Shown: positions 33,019 through 43,283, counted from the first letter of the stretch. The stretch is 64,000 nucleotides of DNA from Cellulomonas cellasea (GCF_030372105.1 NZ_JAUDBQ010000004.1:124001-188000); one strand, 5' to 3'. Notes: generated from the letters alone by a model not told the origin. Numbers and translations are program-made.

Positions 33019-33186
33019 ATGAGTGGACCGGACCTCTCGAGCGCGATCGCGGCTCCTCGGGCCGACGGCTCGGCGCACGACGCGTCGCCGATCTACGACG
33101 CCCTCGTGGGTGAGCTCGGCGACCCCACCCAGGCGGCTCCCGCCCCCAAGAGCGGCAAGCAGGCGCGGGGCTCGCGCGGCAAGTGA
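33019..33186 (+). CDS. 55-residue small protein
   Basis: A short soluble protein: Ala/Ser-rich start, a core SPIYDALVGELGDPTQ, and a Lys/Arg-rich end (KSGKQARGSRGK). ATG 33019 follows CCAGGAG with a spacing of six. The clear start signal and codon use at GC-rich third positions favour a real gene. I do not recognise the family. Confidence 0.55.
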   Translation: MSGPDLSSAIAAPRADGSAHDASPIYDALVGELGDPTQAAPAPKSGKQARGSRGK

Positions 33187-33470
33187 CGCACACAGCGCGA
33201 TGATCAGCAGGGGCCGCGGGGAATAATCCCTGGACGGTTCTTGCTGAGCACCCTGAGACTGGTGCTCCCGGTCTGCGCGGCGGTGTCAGCATCCCGCCGC
33301 GAAGGATCGGCCCGGACGTGGAGGACGCGCCCCTAGCGAGGGGTGGACGGACACGGTCCGGGTGGCTCGTCGCCGACAGCCCTCAACAAGGCCCAGGGCG
33401 GTTCAAGTCGCGTGTGAAGAGGACAAGCGGACGCGGTGGACGGCGACGTGCAGATGCTGACTGACGAGCC
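33187..33470. other. Gap with one small hairpin
   Basis: About 280 bases with no gene seen. CCCCT/AGGGG arms at 33330-33334 and 33339-33343 form a small stem that may end the 55-residue gene's transcript. Confidence 0.4.
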
Positions 33471-33510
33471 AGCGGCCCCGTAGGCGTTCTAGGACGCGTA
33501 CGGGGCCGCT
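33471..33510 (-). terminator. Terminator hairpin overlapping the fructosamine-kinase-like stop
   Basis: AGCGGCCCCGTA (33471-33482) pairs perfectly with TACGGGGCCGCT (33499-33510). The right arm encodes the last residues of the minus-strand kinase, and its stop codon (33489-33491) lies in the loop. Confidence 0.65.
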
Positions 33511-34259
33511 AGGCGTCGCATCTGCTCCACGTAGTGGCCCCCGAACAGCACCGCGTGCACCGCGACCGGATAGAGCTGGTGCAGGCCCATCCGTCGGCGG
33601 AGCCCGGGGCGCAGCGGATGCGCCTGCTGGTAGGCGGCGATGACGTCGTCCAGGTGGGGCAGCCCGAAGAGCGTGAGCATCGCTAGGTCGGCCTCCCGGT
33701 GGCCGCCGTGCGCGGCGGGGTCGATCAGGGTGGCGCCCTGCGGCGTCCACATGATGTTCCCGCCCCACAGGTCGCCATGCAGGCGCGCGGGCGTGTCGTC
33801 GTCGTCCCAGTCGCCACTGGCGAGGCGGGCGGCCACGGCGTCGAGCAGCCGCGTGTCGTCGGGCCCCAGCGCCCCGCGGCGGCTGCCCTGGCGGGCGATC
33901 GGCTCCAGCCGACAGTGCGCGTAGAACTCGCCCCAGGCGGCGAATCGCCCGGTGGGCATCGGCAGCGGGTCGGACATCGGGCCGAAGAAGCACTCCCCGG
34001 CCCACCCGTCAGGCGGGCTGCCGAACGCCGGGGCGCCGGCGTCATGCATCGCGGCCAGTCCCACGCCGAGGGCATGGGCGGCGGCACGAGACGGCGGGAC
34101 TGAGGCGAGCCGCTCCAGGTCGAGGTGGCCCGGCCCGACGTCGACGACCCCCACCACCGGCACGGCGTCGGCCGCGCGCAGCCAGTCGAGCCCGGCCGCC
34201 TCGCAGGCGAAGAAGCCGGGCGGCGCATCCGCCCGCTGCTTGCGGAACACCTCGCGCAC
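33489..34259 (-). CDS. Fructosamine kinase family protein
   Basis: 256 residues with the aminoglycoside-phosphotransferase-like fold. LHGDLWGGNIMW is the catalytic HGD-x-x-x-x-N loop and LIDPAAHGGHREADLAM is the metal-binding block of the fructosamine-3-kinase family. These enzymes phosphorylate sugar-modified amines so that they fall apart, repairing glycated molecules. GTG 34259 was chosen because GGGAGG lies five bases before it; a TTG at 34280 is possible. It is head to head with another phosphotransferase, the starts only about 25 bases apart. Confidence 0.9.
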   Translation of the reverse strand: MREVFRKQRADAPPGFFACEAAGLDWLRAADAVPVVGVVDVGPGHLDLERLASVPPSRAAAHALGVGLAAMHDAGAPAFGSPPDGWAGECFFGPMSDPLPMPTGRFAAWGEFYAHCRLEPIARQGSRRGALGPDDTRLLDAVAARLASGDWDDDDTPARLHGDLWGGNIMWTPQGATLIDPAAHGGHREADLAMLTLFGLPHLDDVIAAYQQAHPLRPGLRRRMGLHQLYPVAVHAVLFGGHYVEQMRRLAAPYAS

Positions 34260-34283
34260 CCGCGCCTCCCGTACCGTCAATGC

Positions 34284-35240
34284 GTGACCCCTCAGACCGC
34301 GCGCCCCGACCTCGCCGTCCCGACGATCCTGCACGACGGCGTCGGCCGCACGCCCTCCGGCGCGCGCTGGCTCGAGGAGCTGCCCGCCCTCGTCGAGCGG
34401 GCCGCACGGCGCTGGGACCTCGCGCTGGGCGAGCCCTACCGGGACGGCGCCTCCGCCTGGACCGCCCCCGCGCGCACCGCGGCCGGCAGGGCCGTCGTGC
34501 TCAAGGTGGCGTTCCCCCATGACGAGGCCCGCCACGAGGCCGCCGCGCTGCGCGCCTGGGACGGGCACGGCACAGCGCGGCTGCTGGAGCACCACCCGCA
34601 GGACTGGGCGCTGCTGCTCGAGCAGGTGGCGCCCGGCACGGCGATGACGGCCGCCACCGCGCCCGCGTCCGAGTTGCTCGCCGCGGCGGCCAGGGGGCAC
34701 CGCGAGCTCGTCACGGCACGAGCCGCGGGCGGCCTCGAGGACCTGCCGCAGATGGCGGAGGTGTGCCGCGCCTGGGCGCAGACCCTGCTCGACAGGGCGG
34801 GGCGGGCCGCGGTGGAGGGTGAGCTCGACGTGGATGGCAGCCTCGTCGGCCGCGCCCACGACCTGCTGCGCGAGCTGCCCGCGACGGCGCGGGAGACCGC
34901 CGTCGTGCACGGCGACTTCAACCCGGGCAACCTGCTACTTGGCGCGGACGGGCGGTGGGTCGCCATCGACCCCAAGCCCCTGTGGGGCGACCCCGCGTAC
35001 GACCTGTGGCCGCTGCTCGAGCAGGTCGACCCGCCGTTCCGCTCCGCCGACCCGGCCGGCCTGCTGCGCGAGCGCACCGCACTCACCGCCGACGAGGCGG
35101 GTCTGGACCGCCGGCGCGTCATCCAGTGGGCGCTCGCCCGGTCCGTCGAGGGCGCGCTCTGGCGGTGGGACGAGCTCGGCGACCTCGCCGGCGCCCAACG
35201 CGAGCTGGACCAGGCGGCGGTGTGGGCCGCGCTCGCATGA
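34284..35240 (+). CDS. Aminoglycoside/hydroxyurea phosphotransferase family protein
   Basis: 318 residues. The catalytic loop is VVHGDFNPGNLLL and the metal-binding block is AIDPKPLWGDPAYDLWPLL, typical of APH(6)/hydroxyurea-kinase-type enzymes. VVLKVAFPHDEARHEAAAL supplies the ATP-binding Lys. It phosphorylates a small hydroxylated compound; resistance to streptomycin-like drugs is a family trait but not shown for this protein. GTG 34284 has no ribosome binding site in the short gap to the divergent kinase. Confidence 0.9.
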   Translation: MTPQTARPDLAVPTILHDGVGRTPSGARWLEELPALVERAARRWDLALGEPYRDGASAWTAPARTAAGRAVVLKVAFPHDEARHEAAALRAWDGHGTARLLEHHPQDWALLLEQVAPGTAMTAATAPASELLAAAARGHRELVTARAAGGLEDLPQMAEVCRAWAQTLLDRAGRAAVEGELDVDGSLVGRAHDLLRELPATARETAVVHGDFNPGNLLLGADGRWVAIDPKPLWGDPAYDLWPLLEQVDPPFRSADPAGLLRERTALTADEAGLDRRRVIQWALARSVEGALWRWDELGDLAGAQRELDQAAVWAALA

Positions 35241-35332
35241 GCGGCGCCCGAATCGGCTGACGCGCGGGCGCTCGGCCGACAGACTGGGGCAGACCCGACG
35301 CACCCACTCCATCGACCGCCAGGAGCCCCGCG

Positions 35333-36448
35333 ATGAGGATCGGCATCCCGACCGAGGTCAAGAACCGCGAGTACCGCGTGGCCATCACGCCCGCAGGCGT
35401 CGACCAGCTCGTCACCGCGGGGCACGACGTCCTGGTGCAGGCGGGGGCGGGTGTCGGGTCGGCGATCTCCGACGACCTGTACGCCGACGCCGGCGCCCGC
35501 GTGGTCATGCGCGCCGCCGACGTGTGGGAGGACGCCGACCTGGTGTGCAAGGTCAAAGAGCCGGTGGCGTCCGAGTACGGGTTCCTGCGCGAGGACCTCG
35601 TGCTCTTCGCCTACCTGCACCTGGCCGCCGACCGGCCCACCACCGACGCCCTGCTCGCCTCCGGCGCCACGGCCATCGCCTACGAGACGGTACAGGCCGA
35701 CGACGGGTCGCTGCCGCTGCTCGCCCCCATGAGCGAGGTCGCTGGGCGGCTCGCCGCGCAGGTCGGCGCGTACCACCTGATGAAGAGCGTCGGCGGGTCC
35801 GGCAAGCTCCTGGGCGGGGTGCCCGGCGTCGACGCGGCGAAGGTCCTGGTGATCGGCGGCGGGGTGGCGGGGCGCAACGCCGCGGAGATCGCGCGCGGGA
35901 TGCGCGCCGACGTCACGGTGCTCGACGTGTCGGCGCGCCGCCTGCGGGAGCTCGACGTGCAGTTCCAAGGCTCGGTGCGCACGCTCGCCTCGAACGCCTA
36001 CACCCTCGAGCGGGAGGTGGCGGACGCCGACCTGGTGATCGGCGCGGTGCTCGTCCCGGGCGCCCGGGCGCCGCAGCTCGTGACCACCGCGCTGATCAGC
36101 CGGATGCGGCCGGGCTCCGTGCTCGTCGACGTGGCCGTGGACCAGGGCGGCTGCTTCGAGCCCACCCGTCCGACCACCCACGACGAGCCCACGTACCGGG
36201 TGGGCGGGGCCGTGCTGTACGCCGTGGCGAACATGCCCGGCGTCGTCCCCGTCACCTCGACGCGGGCGCTCACCAACGCGACCCTGCCGTACCTGACAGC
36301 GCTCGCGGACCACGGGTGGCGGGCCGCGACCGCCGCCGATCCGACGCTCGCCGGCGGCCTGGTCACGCACGCCGGGCAGCTGCTGAGCCCCGAGGTCGCG
36401 GCGGCACACGGCTACACGGTCGCCGCGGCCCCCGGCCTGGCCGTCTGA
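35333..36448 (+). CDS. ald: Alanine dehydrogenase
   Basis: A 371-residue NAD-dependent enzyme converting alanine to pyruvate and ammonia and back. Arg15, Lys75 (CKVKEP) and His96 (YLHLAAD) fall at the same positions as the substrate-binding and catalytic residues of the mycobacterial enzyme. NAD-binding loop VIGGGVAGRNAAEIA lies at about 168-182. A late VANMPGVVPVTST block completes the family. ATG 35333 follows a GGAGCC-type site. The APC permease follows about 95 bases later on the same strand and may import its substrate. Confidence 0.96.
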   Translation: MRIGIPTEVKNREYRVAITPAGVDQLVTAGHDVLVQAGAGVGSAISDDLYADAGARVVMRAADVWEDADLVCKVKEPVASEYGFLREDLVLFAYLHLAADRPTTDALLASGATAIAYETVQADDGSLPLLAPMSEVAGRLAAQVGAYHLMKSVGGSGKLLGGVPGVDAAKVLVIGGGVAGRNAAEIARGMRADVTVLDVSARRLRELDVQFQGSVRTLASNAYTLEREVADADLVIGAVLVPGARAPQLVTTALISRMRPGSVLVDVAVDQGGCFEPTRPTTHDEPTYRVGGAVLYAVANMPGVVPVTSTRALTNATLPYLTALADHGWRAATAADPTLAGGLVTHAGQLLSPEVAAAHGYTVAAAPGLAV

Positions 36449-36542
36449 CGGCCCGGGCCCGCGCGAGGGCCTTCGCCCTGCCCGCGCGGGTCGGCGGAGC
36501 CGTCGCTATCGTCGGGTGACCGCCGGAACGAAAGGCGCCTCC

Positions 36543-38033
36543 ATGGCGATGCAGCGTCGCGTCAAGACCATCGAGCAGGCCATCGCGGAGACAGACGACC
36601 CCGGCCACCAGCTCAAACACGAGCTGCGGACGATCGACCTGATCTCCTTCGGCATCGGCGTGATCATCGGCACGGGCATCTTCGTGCTCACCGGCCAGCA
36701 GGCCGCCGTCAACGCCGGCCCCGCGGTGACGATCTCGTTCCTGCTCGCGGGGATCACCTGCGGGTTCGCGGCCCTCTGCTACGCGGAGCTCGCATCGAGC
36801 GTCCCGGTGGCGGGCAGCGCCTACTCCTACTCCTACGCGACACTCGGCGAGGTGATCGCGTGGATCATCGGCTGGGACCTGCTGCTCGAGCTCATGCTCG
36901 GGGCGGCCGTCGTCGCGCGGGGCTGGTCGGCCTACCTGCAGACCCTGCTGGGCCTGCCGACGTGGATGGCCGGCGCGGACGCGCAACCGGACTTCGCGGC
37001 AGCGGCGATCGTCGTGGCGCTCACGGCGCTGCTGCTGCTGGGCGCCAAGGACGCGGGGCGGTTCACGGGAGCGCTCGTGGTGGTCAAGCTCGCGGTCATC
37101 CTCATCGTGATCGTGGTGGGGCTGCGGTACATCGACACCGCCAACTACCGGCCGTTCATCCCCCCGGCGGAGGAGCTCCCGCCGGGGAGCGCGGACGTGC
37201 TGCGGCAGCCGATCGTGCAAGCGGTCCTCGGCCTCGAGCCGACGGCCTACGGCGTGTACGGCATCCTCGCGGCGGCGTCAGTCGTCTTCTTCTCCTACAT
37301 CGGCTTCGACATCGTCGCGACGACCGCCGAGGAGACGCGGAACCCGCAGAAGGACATGCCCCGCGGCATCCTCGGCTCGCTGGCGATCTGCACGGTGCTG
37401 TACATGGCGGTGGCGGCGACGATCACCGGGATGGTCCCGTACAAGGAGCTCAACGACGCGGACCCGCTGGCGCAGGCGTTCGAGACCCTGGGCGTCACCT
37501 GGGCGGCCAAGCTGGTCGCGCTGGGCGCGGTGGTGGGGATCACGACGGTGATCCTCGTGCTCATGCTGGGGCAGTCCCGTGTGCTGTTCGCGATGGCCCG
37601 CGACCGGCTGGTGCCCGAGCGCCTCGCCCGGGTGAACAAGCACGGCGCCCCGTCGACGATCACTGTGCTGATCGGCCTGGGGGTGGTCGCGCTGGCCGCG
37701 TTCGTGCCGCTCAGCGAGCTGTCCGAGCTGGTGAGCATCGGGACCCTCTTCGCGTTCACCGTGGTGTGCGTCGCCGTCCCGATCCTGCGCCGCACCCGGC
37801 CGGACCTGCACCGGCCGTTCCGCACGCCGTGGGTGCCGCTCGTGCCCATCCTCGGTGTGCTGACGTGTGTGTGGCTGATGCTCAACCTTCCCGTCGAGAC
37901 GTGGCTGCGGTTCGTGGCCTGGATGGCCATCGGCTTCGTGATCTACCTCGCCTACGGCAGGCGGCACAGCAGGCTGGCGCCCGGGGTCCCGCCGTCGGAG
38001 GCGCCCGGGGCCCTCAAGACGCCTCCCGGCTGA
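36543..38033 (+). CDS. APC-family amino acid permease
   Basis: A 496-residue protein with about twelve transmembrane helices. The first helix carries SFGIGVIIGTGIFVLTG, the APC substrate-binding glycine motif. FFSYIGFDIVATTAEE matches helix 6 of cationic amino acid transporters. The YfnA/CAT-type family is the best fit. ATG 36543 has AAAGG seven bases upstream; a GTG at 36516 would sit within four bases of a TATCGT promoter box and lacks a site. It probably works with the preceding alanine dehydrogenase in amino acid use. Confidence 0.93.
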   Translation: MAMQRRVKTIEQAIAETDDPGHQLKHELRTIDLISFGIGVIIGTGIFVLTGQQAAVNAGPAVTISFLLAGITCGFAALCYAELASSVPVAGSAYSYSYATLGEVIAWIIGWDLLLELMLGAAVVARGWSAYLQTLLGLPTWMAGADAQPDFAAAAIVVALTALLLLGAKDAGRFTGALVVVKLAVILIVIVVGLRYIDTANYRPFIPPAEELPPGSADVLRQPIVQAVLGLEPTAYGVYGILAAASVVFFSYIGFDIVATTAEETRNPQKDMPRGILGSLAICTVLYMAVAATITGMVPYKELNDADPLAQAFETLGVTWAAKLVALGAVVGITTVILVLMLGQSRVLFAMARDRLVPERLARVNKHGAPSTITVLIGLGVVALAAFVPLSELSELVSIGTLFAFTVVCVAVPILRRTRPDLHRPFRTPWVPLVPILGVLTCVWLMLNLPVETWLRFVAWMAIGFVIYLAYGRRHSRLAPGVPPSEAPGALKTPPG

Positions 38034-38076
38034 GGGGAGCGGTTGCGGTGTCGGACCCGGGTGGGACGCTGCCGAG

Positions 38077-38649
<573 letters not shown>

Positions 38650-38668
38650 GTGCCGCCGCCGGTGCGGA

Positions 38669-38674
38669 TAGCGT
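38669..38674 (+). promoter_or_regulatory. Leaderless -10 box of the epimerase gene
   Basis: TAGCGT lies six bases before ATG 38681. Confidence 0.5.
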
Positions 38675-38680
38675 CAGCGC

Positions 38681-39709
38681 ATGGCAGACGCGTTGGTGCT
38701 GGGCGGCAGCGGGCAGATCGGGCAGGCGGCCGTGGGGGCCTTGCTCGCCGACGGGTGGGACGTCCGCGTCCTGTGCCGGGGCTCGGGCGACCACGTCGAG
38801 CGGGTCCGCGCCTGGGGCGCCGAGCCGGTGCTGGGCGACCGCCGCGACCCGGCCGCGTTGGACCGCGCCCTGGGCGCCGGGGTCGACGTGCTGGTCGACG
38901 TGATCGCCTACGACGACCGCGACGCCGCCCAGGTGCTCGCGCACCGGGACCGGGTGGGATCGGCCGTGGTGGTCTCCAGTGCCGCCGTCTACGCGGACGG
39001 CGCCGGGCGCTCCCTCGAGACAGACGAGTTCCCCGACCTGCCCGATCCGGTGGGCGAGGGGCAGGCGACAGTCGCCCCTGGCCGCACGGGCTATGCCGCC
39101 GGCAAGGCGGCGCTGGAACAGGCGTGGCTGGGCCAGCCCGACGTGCCGGTCACCGTGCTGCGGCCCGGCGCGATCCACGGCCCCGGCTGCGTGCAGCCCC
39201 GCGAGTGGACGTTCGTGAAGCGCGCGCTCGACGGGCGCGCCGTGCGCGTGGTGGCCCACAACGGCGAGAGCCGGTTCCACACCACCTCCGGCGCCGTGCT
39301 GGGCGAGCTCGTGCGGTTGGCCGCCGCCGCACCCGGGACGCGTGTGCTGAACGCCGCCGACCCGCAGGCGCTCACCGTCGCGGAGATCGGCGCGGTGGTG
39401 CACGCCGCGATGGGGCACGAGGCCGAGACCGTGCCGCTCAGCGGGCCGCCGCGCGGCAACGTGGGCCTGACGCCGTGGGCCGTGCCGAGGCCGGTGGTGC
39501 TGGACATGACGGCCGCCGCCCGGGAGCTCGGCTACACCGCGCCCGGCGGATATGAGCAGACCGTCGAGGCGGCGATCGAGTGGCTCCTCGCGGCCGCCGC
39601 GCGCGAGGACTGGCGCACCGCGTTCCCCGGCGTGGCGCGCATGGAGGCCGGGCGCGACTTCTTCGACTACGCCGCCGAGGACGCCCACCTGGCGCGCGCC
39701 GCACGCTGA
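38681..39709 (+). CDS. NAD-dependent epimerase/dehydratase family protein
   Basis: 342 residues, extended SDR type. GGSGQIGQAAVGAL opens the NAD-binding fold, DVIAYDDRDAAQVL and VVVSSAAVYADG mark the Ser of the active site, and GYAAGKAALEQAWL holds the catalytic Y-x-x-x-K. LRPGAIHGPG is the typical substrate-side block. The family covers sugar epimerases and reductases; the substrate here is unknown. A leaderless promoter box supports ATG 38681. Confidence 0.9.
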   Translation: MADALVLGGSGQIGQAAVGALLADGWDVRVLCRGSGDHVERVRAWGAEPVLGDRRDPAALDRALGAGVDVLVDVIAYDDRDAAQVLAHRDRVGSAVVVSSAAVYADGAGRSLETDEFPDLPDPVGEGQATVAPGRTGYAAGKAALEQAWLGQPDVPVTVLRPGAIHGPGCVQPREWTFVKRALDGRAVRVVAHNGESRFHTTSGAVLGELVRLAAAAPGTRVLNAADPQALTVAEIGAVVHAAMGHEAETVPLSGPPRGNVGLTPWAVPRPVVLDMTAAARELGYTAPGGYEQTVEAAIEWLLAAAAREDWRTAFPGVARMEAGRDFFDYAAEDAHLARAAR

Positions 39710-39739
39710 GCGATCCCCGCGTCGGGAATGATGGCCGGC

Positions 39740-41833
39740 ATGACGATCGACCTCGACCCGGCCAACCCCTTCGCCACCCCGTCCACGCTGCCGTACGGCC
39801 TGCCGGACTTCTCCCGCATCCGGGAGGAGCACTTCCTGCCGGCGATGCTCGCGGGGATGGCCCAGCAGCGGGCCGAGATCGAGCAGATCGCCACCGACCC
39901 CGCCGCGCCCACCCCGGAGAACACGCTGGAGGCGCTGGAGCGCTCCGGGCGGCTCCTGCACCGCGCGGCCACGGCGTTCTTCAACCAGTCGAGCTCCGAC
40001 TCCACCCCCGGCCTCGAGGCCATCGAGGAGGAGGTGGCGCCCCTGCTGGCCGCCCACGCGGACGCCCTGTACCTCGACGCGCGGATCTTCGCCCGGCTCG
40101 AGGCACTGCACCAGGCCGTCGAGTCCGGAGATCTCACGCTGGAGCCGGACACCGCCTGGCTGCTGCACCGCCAGCGCACGGCGTTCATCCGTGCGGGCAT
40201 CGGCCTGGACGCCGAGTCCCAGGACCAGCTGCGCGCGCTCAACGCGGAGATCACGTCGCTGGAGACGGCCTTCGGCCGCAAGCTGCTGGCCGGCGCCAAT
40301 GTCGCGGCGGTGCTGGTGACGGACGAGCGCGAGCTCGACGGGCTCTCGTCCGACGCCCGCGCCGCCGCCGCCCAGGCCGCGACGGACCGTGGCCACGAGG
40401 GCGCCTGGCTCATCGAGCTGCAGCTGCCCACCCAGCAGGCCCCGCTGGCCGTGCTGCGGGACCGCGCGCTGCGCGAGCGGCTGCACACGGCATCCGTGAC
40501 ACGTGGCGCCACCGGCGACGACCACGACACCCGCGCCACGGTGCTCGCCCTCGTGCGGCTGCGCGCCGAGCGGGCCCGCCTGCTGGGTTATGAGCACCAC
40601 GCCGCCTACATCGCCGAGGACGCCACCGCGAAGACCTCCGCGGCGGCCACGGGCATCCTGACCCAGCTCGCGCCCGCCGCCGTCGCGAACGCCCGCGCCG
40701 AGGCGGCCGACCTGCAGGCCGCCCTGGAGCGCGACGTGCCCGGCGCCGAGCTCGAGGCATGGGACTGGGCGTACTACGCCGAGCAGGTGCGCAAGGAGCG
40801 CCGCTCGCTCGACGACTCGCTGCTGCGGCCCTACCTCGAGCTGGAGCGTGTGCTGCACGACGGGGTCTTCCGCGCGGCCACCGAGCTCTACGGCATCCGG
40901 TTCACCGAGCGCGCCGACCTCAAGGGCTACCACCCCGACGTGCGCGTCTTCGAGGTCTTCGAGGAGGACGGCACGGCGCTGGGGCTGTTCCTCGGCGACT
41001 TCTGGACCCGCGAGTCCAAGCGCGGCGGGGCCTGGATGAACAACCTGGTGGACCAGTCCCACCTGCTGGGCGAGAAGCCCGTGGTGGTCAACAACCTCAA
41101 CATCCCCAAGCCCCCGGCGGGCGAGCCGACACTGCTCGCCTGGGACGAGGTCATCACGATGTTCCACGAGTTCGGCCACGCACTGCACGGGCTGTTCTCG
41201 GATGTGCGGCACCCATCGCAGTCCGGCACCGAGGTGCCCCGGGACTTCGTGGAGTACCCGTCGCAGGTCAACGAGATGTGGGCGTGGGAGCCGTCGATCT
41301 TGCGCGCGTACGCCGTGCACCACGTCACCGGCGAGCCGATGCCCCAGGAGTGGGTCGACACCATGCTGGCCTCGCGGCTCGACAACGAGGGCTTCGCCAC
41401 CACCGAGTACCTGGCCGCGGCGCTGCTGGACCAGGCCTGGTACCAGTTGGCGCCGCAGGACGTGCCGACCGACGCCGAGGACGTCGTGCCCTTCGAGGCC
41501 GCGGCGCTCGAGCGCGCCGGCGTGGCGTTCGAGCCGGTGCCCCCGCGCTACCGCACCACGTACTTCAACCACGTGTTCGGGGGCGGGTACTCCGCGGGCT
41601 ACTACTCGTACATCTGGTCGGAGGTGCTCGACGCGGACACGGTGACGTGGTTCGAGGAGAACGGCGGCCTCAGCCGCGAGAACGGCGAGCGGTTCCGTCG
41701 CACGCTGCTCGCGCGCGGCGGCTCGGGCGACCCGATGGACGCGTTCCGGGAGCTGCGCGGCCGCGACCCGGAGATCACCCCGCTGCTCGCGCGGCGCGGC
41801 CTGCTCGCGGCGGCGTCGGCCTCGACCGACTGA
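39740..41833 (+). CDS. M3-family metallopeptidase (oligopeptidase A / Dcp type)
   Basis: 697 residues from ATG 39740 (ATG 39728 is also in frame). The zinc site is HEFGH with His476, Glu477 and His480; the third ligand Glu follows in EYPSQVNEMW. C-terminal YRTTYFNHVFGGGYSAGYYSYIWSE has the substrate-binding tyrosines of the family and is cut short here for length. Cytosolic oligopeptidases of this type break down peptides left by the proteasome and other proteases. It is alone on this strand before an M20 peptidase. Confidence 0.95.
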   Translation: MTIDLDPANPFATPSTLPYGLPDFSRIREEHFLPAMLAGMAQQRAEIEQIATDPAAPTPENTLEALERSGRLLHRAATAFFNQSSSDSTPGLEAIEEEVAPLLAAHADALYLDARIFARLEALHQAVESGDLTLEPDTAWLLHRQRTAFIRAGIGLDAESQDQLRALNAEITSLETAFGRKLLAGANVAAVLVTDERELDGLSSDARAAAAQAATDRGHEGAWLIELQLPTQQAPLAVLRDRALRERLHTASVTRGATGDDHDTRATVLALVRLRAERARLLGYEHHAAYIAEDATAKTSAAATGILTQLAPAAVANARAEAADLQAALERDVPGAELEAWDWAYYAEQVRKERRSLDDSLLRPYLELERVLHDGVFRAATELYGIRFTERADLKGYHPDVRVFEVFEEDGTALGLFLGDFWTRESKRGGAWMNNLVDQSHLLGEKPVVVNNLNIPKPPAGEPTLLAWDEVITMFHEFGHALHGLFSDVRHPSQSGTEVPRDFVEYPSQVNEMWAWEPSILRAYAVHHVTGEPMPQEWVDTMLASRLDNEGFATTEYLAAALLDQAWYQLAPQDVPTDAEDVVPFEAAALERAGVAFEPVPPRYRTTYFNHVFGGGYSAGYYSYIWSEVLDADTVTWFEENGGLSRENGERFRRTLLARGGSGDPMDAFRELRGRDPEITPLLARRGLLAAASASTD

Positions 41834-41896
41834 GCGGGGGTCGGGCGCGGGAGTCCACCGGGTGGCAGGAGCCTGACCTGGTGATCCGCCGACGGG

Positions 41897-41902
41897 TACG
41901 GT
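41897..41902 (+). promoter_or_regulatory. Leaderless -10 box of the M20 gene
   Basis: TACGGT lies seven bases before ATG 41910. Confidence 0.45.
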
Positions 41903-41909
41903 GAGGGGC

Positions 41910-43283
41910 ATGTCCGCAGGTGATGACCGTGCCTCGTCCACCGCGCCCGTCGGCGCCCCCGCTGCCTCAGGCGGCCACCCGACCGCCGCTGACGAGGTCG
42001 TCCGCATCTGCCAAGAGCTGATCCGGATCGACACGTCGAACTACGGCGACGGGTCCGGGCCGGGGGAGCGCGCCGCGGCGGAGTACGTCATGGGGCTGCT
42101 GACCGAGGTCGGGCTGGACCCTGAGTACTTCGAGAGCGAGCCGGGCAGGGCCAATGTCGTGGTGCGGCTCGAGGGGCGCGACCGGGAGCGTCCGGCGCTC
42201 GTGCTGCACGGGCACCTGGACGTGGTCCCGGCGCAGGCCTCCGACTGGTCGGTGGACCCGTTCGGCGGTGAGGAGCGCGACGGCCTGATCTGGGGCCGCG
42301 GCGCCGTGGACATGAAGGACATGGACGCGATGATGATCGCCGTCGTGCGGCAGATGGCCCGCGAGGGCCGCAAGCCCGCACGGGACGTGGTGCTCGCGTT
42401 CTTCGCCGACGAGGAGGCCGGTGGCGTCAAGGGCGCCCGGTGGGCTGTGGACCACCGCCCCGACCTGTTCGAGGGCGCCACCGAGGCGATCAGCGAGGTC
42501 GGCGGATTCTCCGTCGAGGTCGACGGCCGCCGGGCCTACCTGCTGCAGACCGCCGAGAAGGGCATCGGCTGGCTGCGCCTGGTCGCCGACGGCCGGGCCG
42601 GCCACGGCAGCCAGGTCAACCACGACAACGCCGTCACGCACCTCGCCGCGGCCGTGGCGCGCATCGGACAGCACCCGTGGCCGCTGGCCCTGACGCCCAC
42701 GGTGGAGCGGCTGCTGCGCGGCGTCGCGGACCTCACCGGGCTCCCGTTCGACCCGTACGACCCGCAGACCGTCGACCGGCTGGTGCGGGCGCTCGGCCCC
42801 GCGTCGCGATTCGTCGGCGCGACGCTGCGGAACACCGCGAACCCCACCCAGCTCACCGCCGGGTACAAGGCGAACGTCATCCCCGGCCGCGCCGAGGCCG
42901 TCATCGACGGGCGTTTCCTGCCCGGGCACGAGGCCCAGCTCATGTCGACCCTCCACGAGCTGGCCGGGCCGGAGGTGCGGATCGAGGTGCTGCACCGCGA
43001 CGTGGCGCTGGAGGTCCCGTTCGAGGGCGACCTCGTGGACGCGATGACGGCGGCGCTGCTCGCGGAGGACCCGGGCGCCGCGGTGCTTCCGTACACGCTC
43101 TCGGGCGGCACCGACAACAAGTCGCTGTCGGTGCTCGGCATCACCGGTTACGGCTTCGCCCCGCTCCGGCTGCCCTCCTCGCTGGACTTCTCCTCGATGT
43201 TCCACGGCGTGGACGAGCGGGTCCCGGCCGACGCGCTGCGGTTCGGGGTGCGGGTCCTCGACCGGCTGCTCCAGACGGCCTGA
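41910..43283 (+). CDS. M20-family metallopeptidase
   Basis: 457 residues. VLHGHLDVVPA gives the first zinc ligands, GRGAVDMKDMDAMM the bridging Asp and FFADEEAGG the catalytic Glu pair. The lid domain lies between about 215 and 330. C-terminal FSSMFHGVDERVP carries the last His ligand. It resembles ArgE/DapE/dipeptidase-type enzymes that cleave acyl-amino acids or dipeptides. ATG 41910 is seven bases after a TACGGT box; GTG 41901 would overlap it. The DUF5703 gene converges just downstream, a neighbour pairing common in actinobacteria. Confidence 0.93.
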   Translation: MSAGDDRASSTAPVGAPAASGGHPTAADEVVRICQELIRIDTSNYGDGSGPGERAAAEYVMGLLTEVGLDPEYFESEPGRANVVVRLEGRDRERPALVLHGHLDVVPAQASDWSVDPFGGEERDGLIWGRGAVDMKDMDAMMIAVVRQMAREGRKPARDVVLAFFADEEAGGVKGARWAVDHRPDLFEGATEAISEVGGFSVEVDGRRAYLLQTAEKGIGWLRLVADGRAGHGSQVNHDNAVTHLAAAVARIGQHPWPLALTPTVERLLRGVADLTGLPFDPYDPQTVDRLVRALGPASRFVGATLRNTANPTQLTAGYKANVIPGRAEAVIDGRFLPGHEAQLMSTLHELAGPEVRIEVLHRDVALEVPFEGDLVDAMTAALLAEDPGAAVLPYTLSGGTDNKSLSVLGITGYGFAPLRLPSSLDFSSMFHGVDERVPADALRFGVRVLDRLLQTA

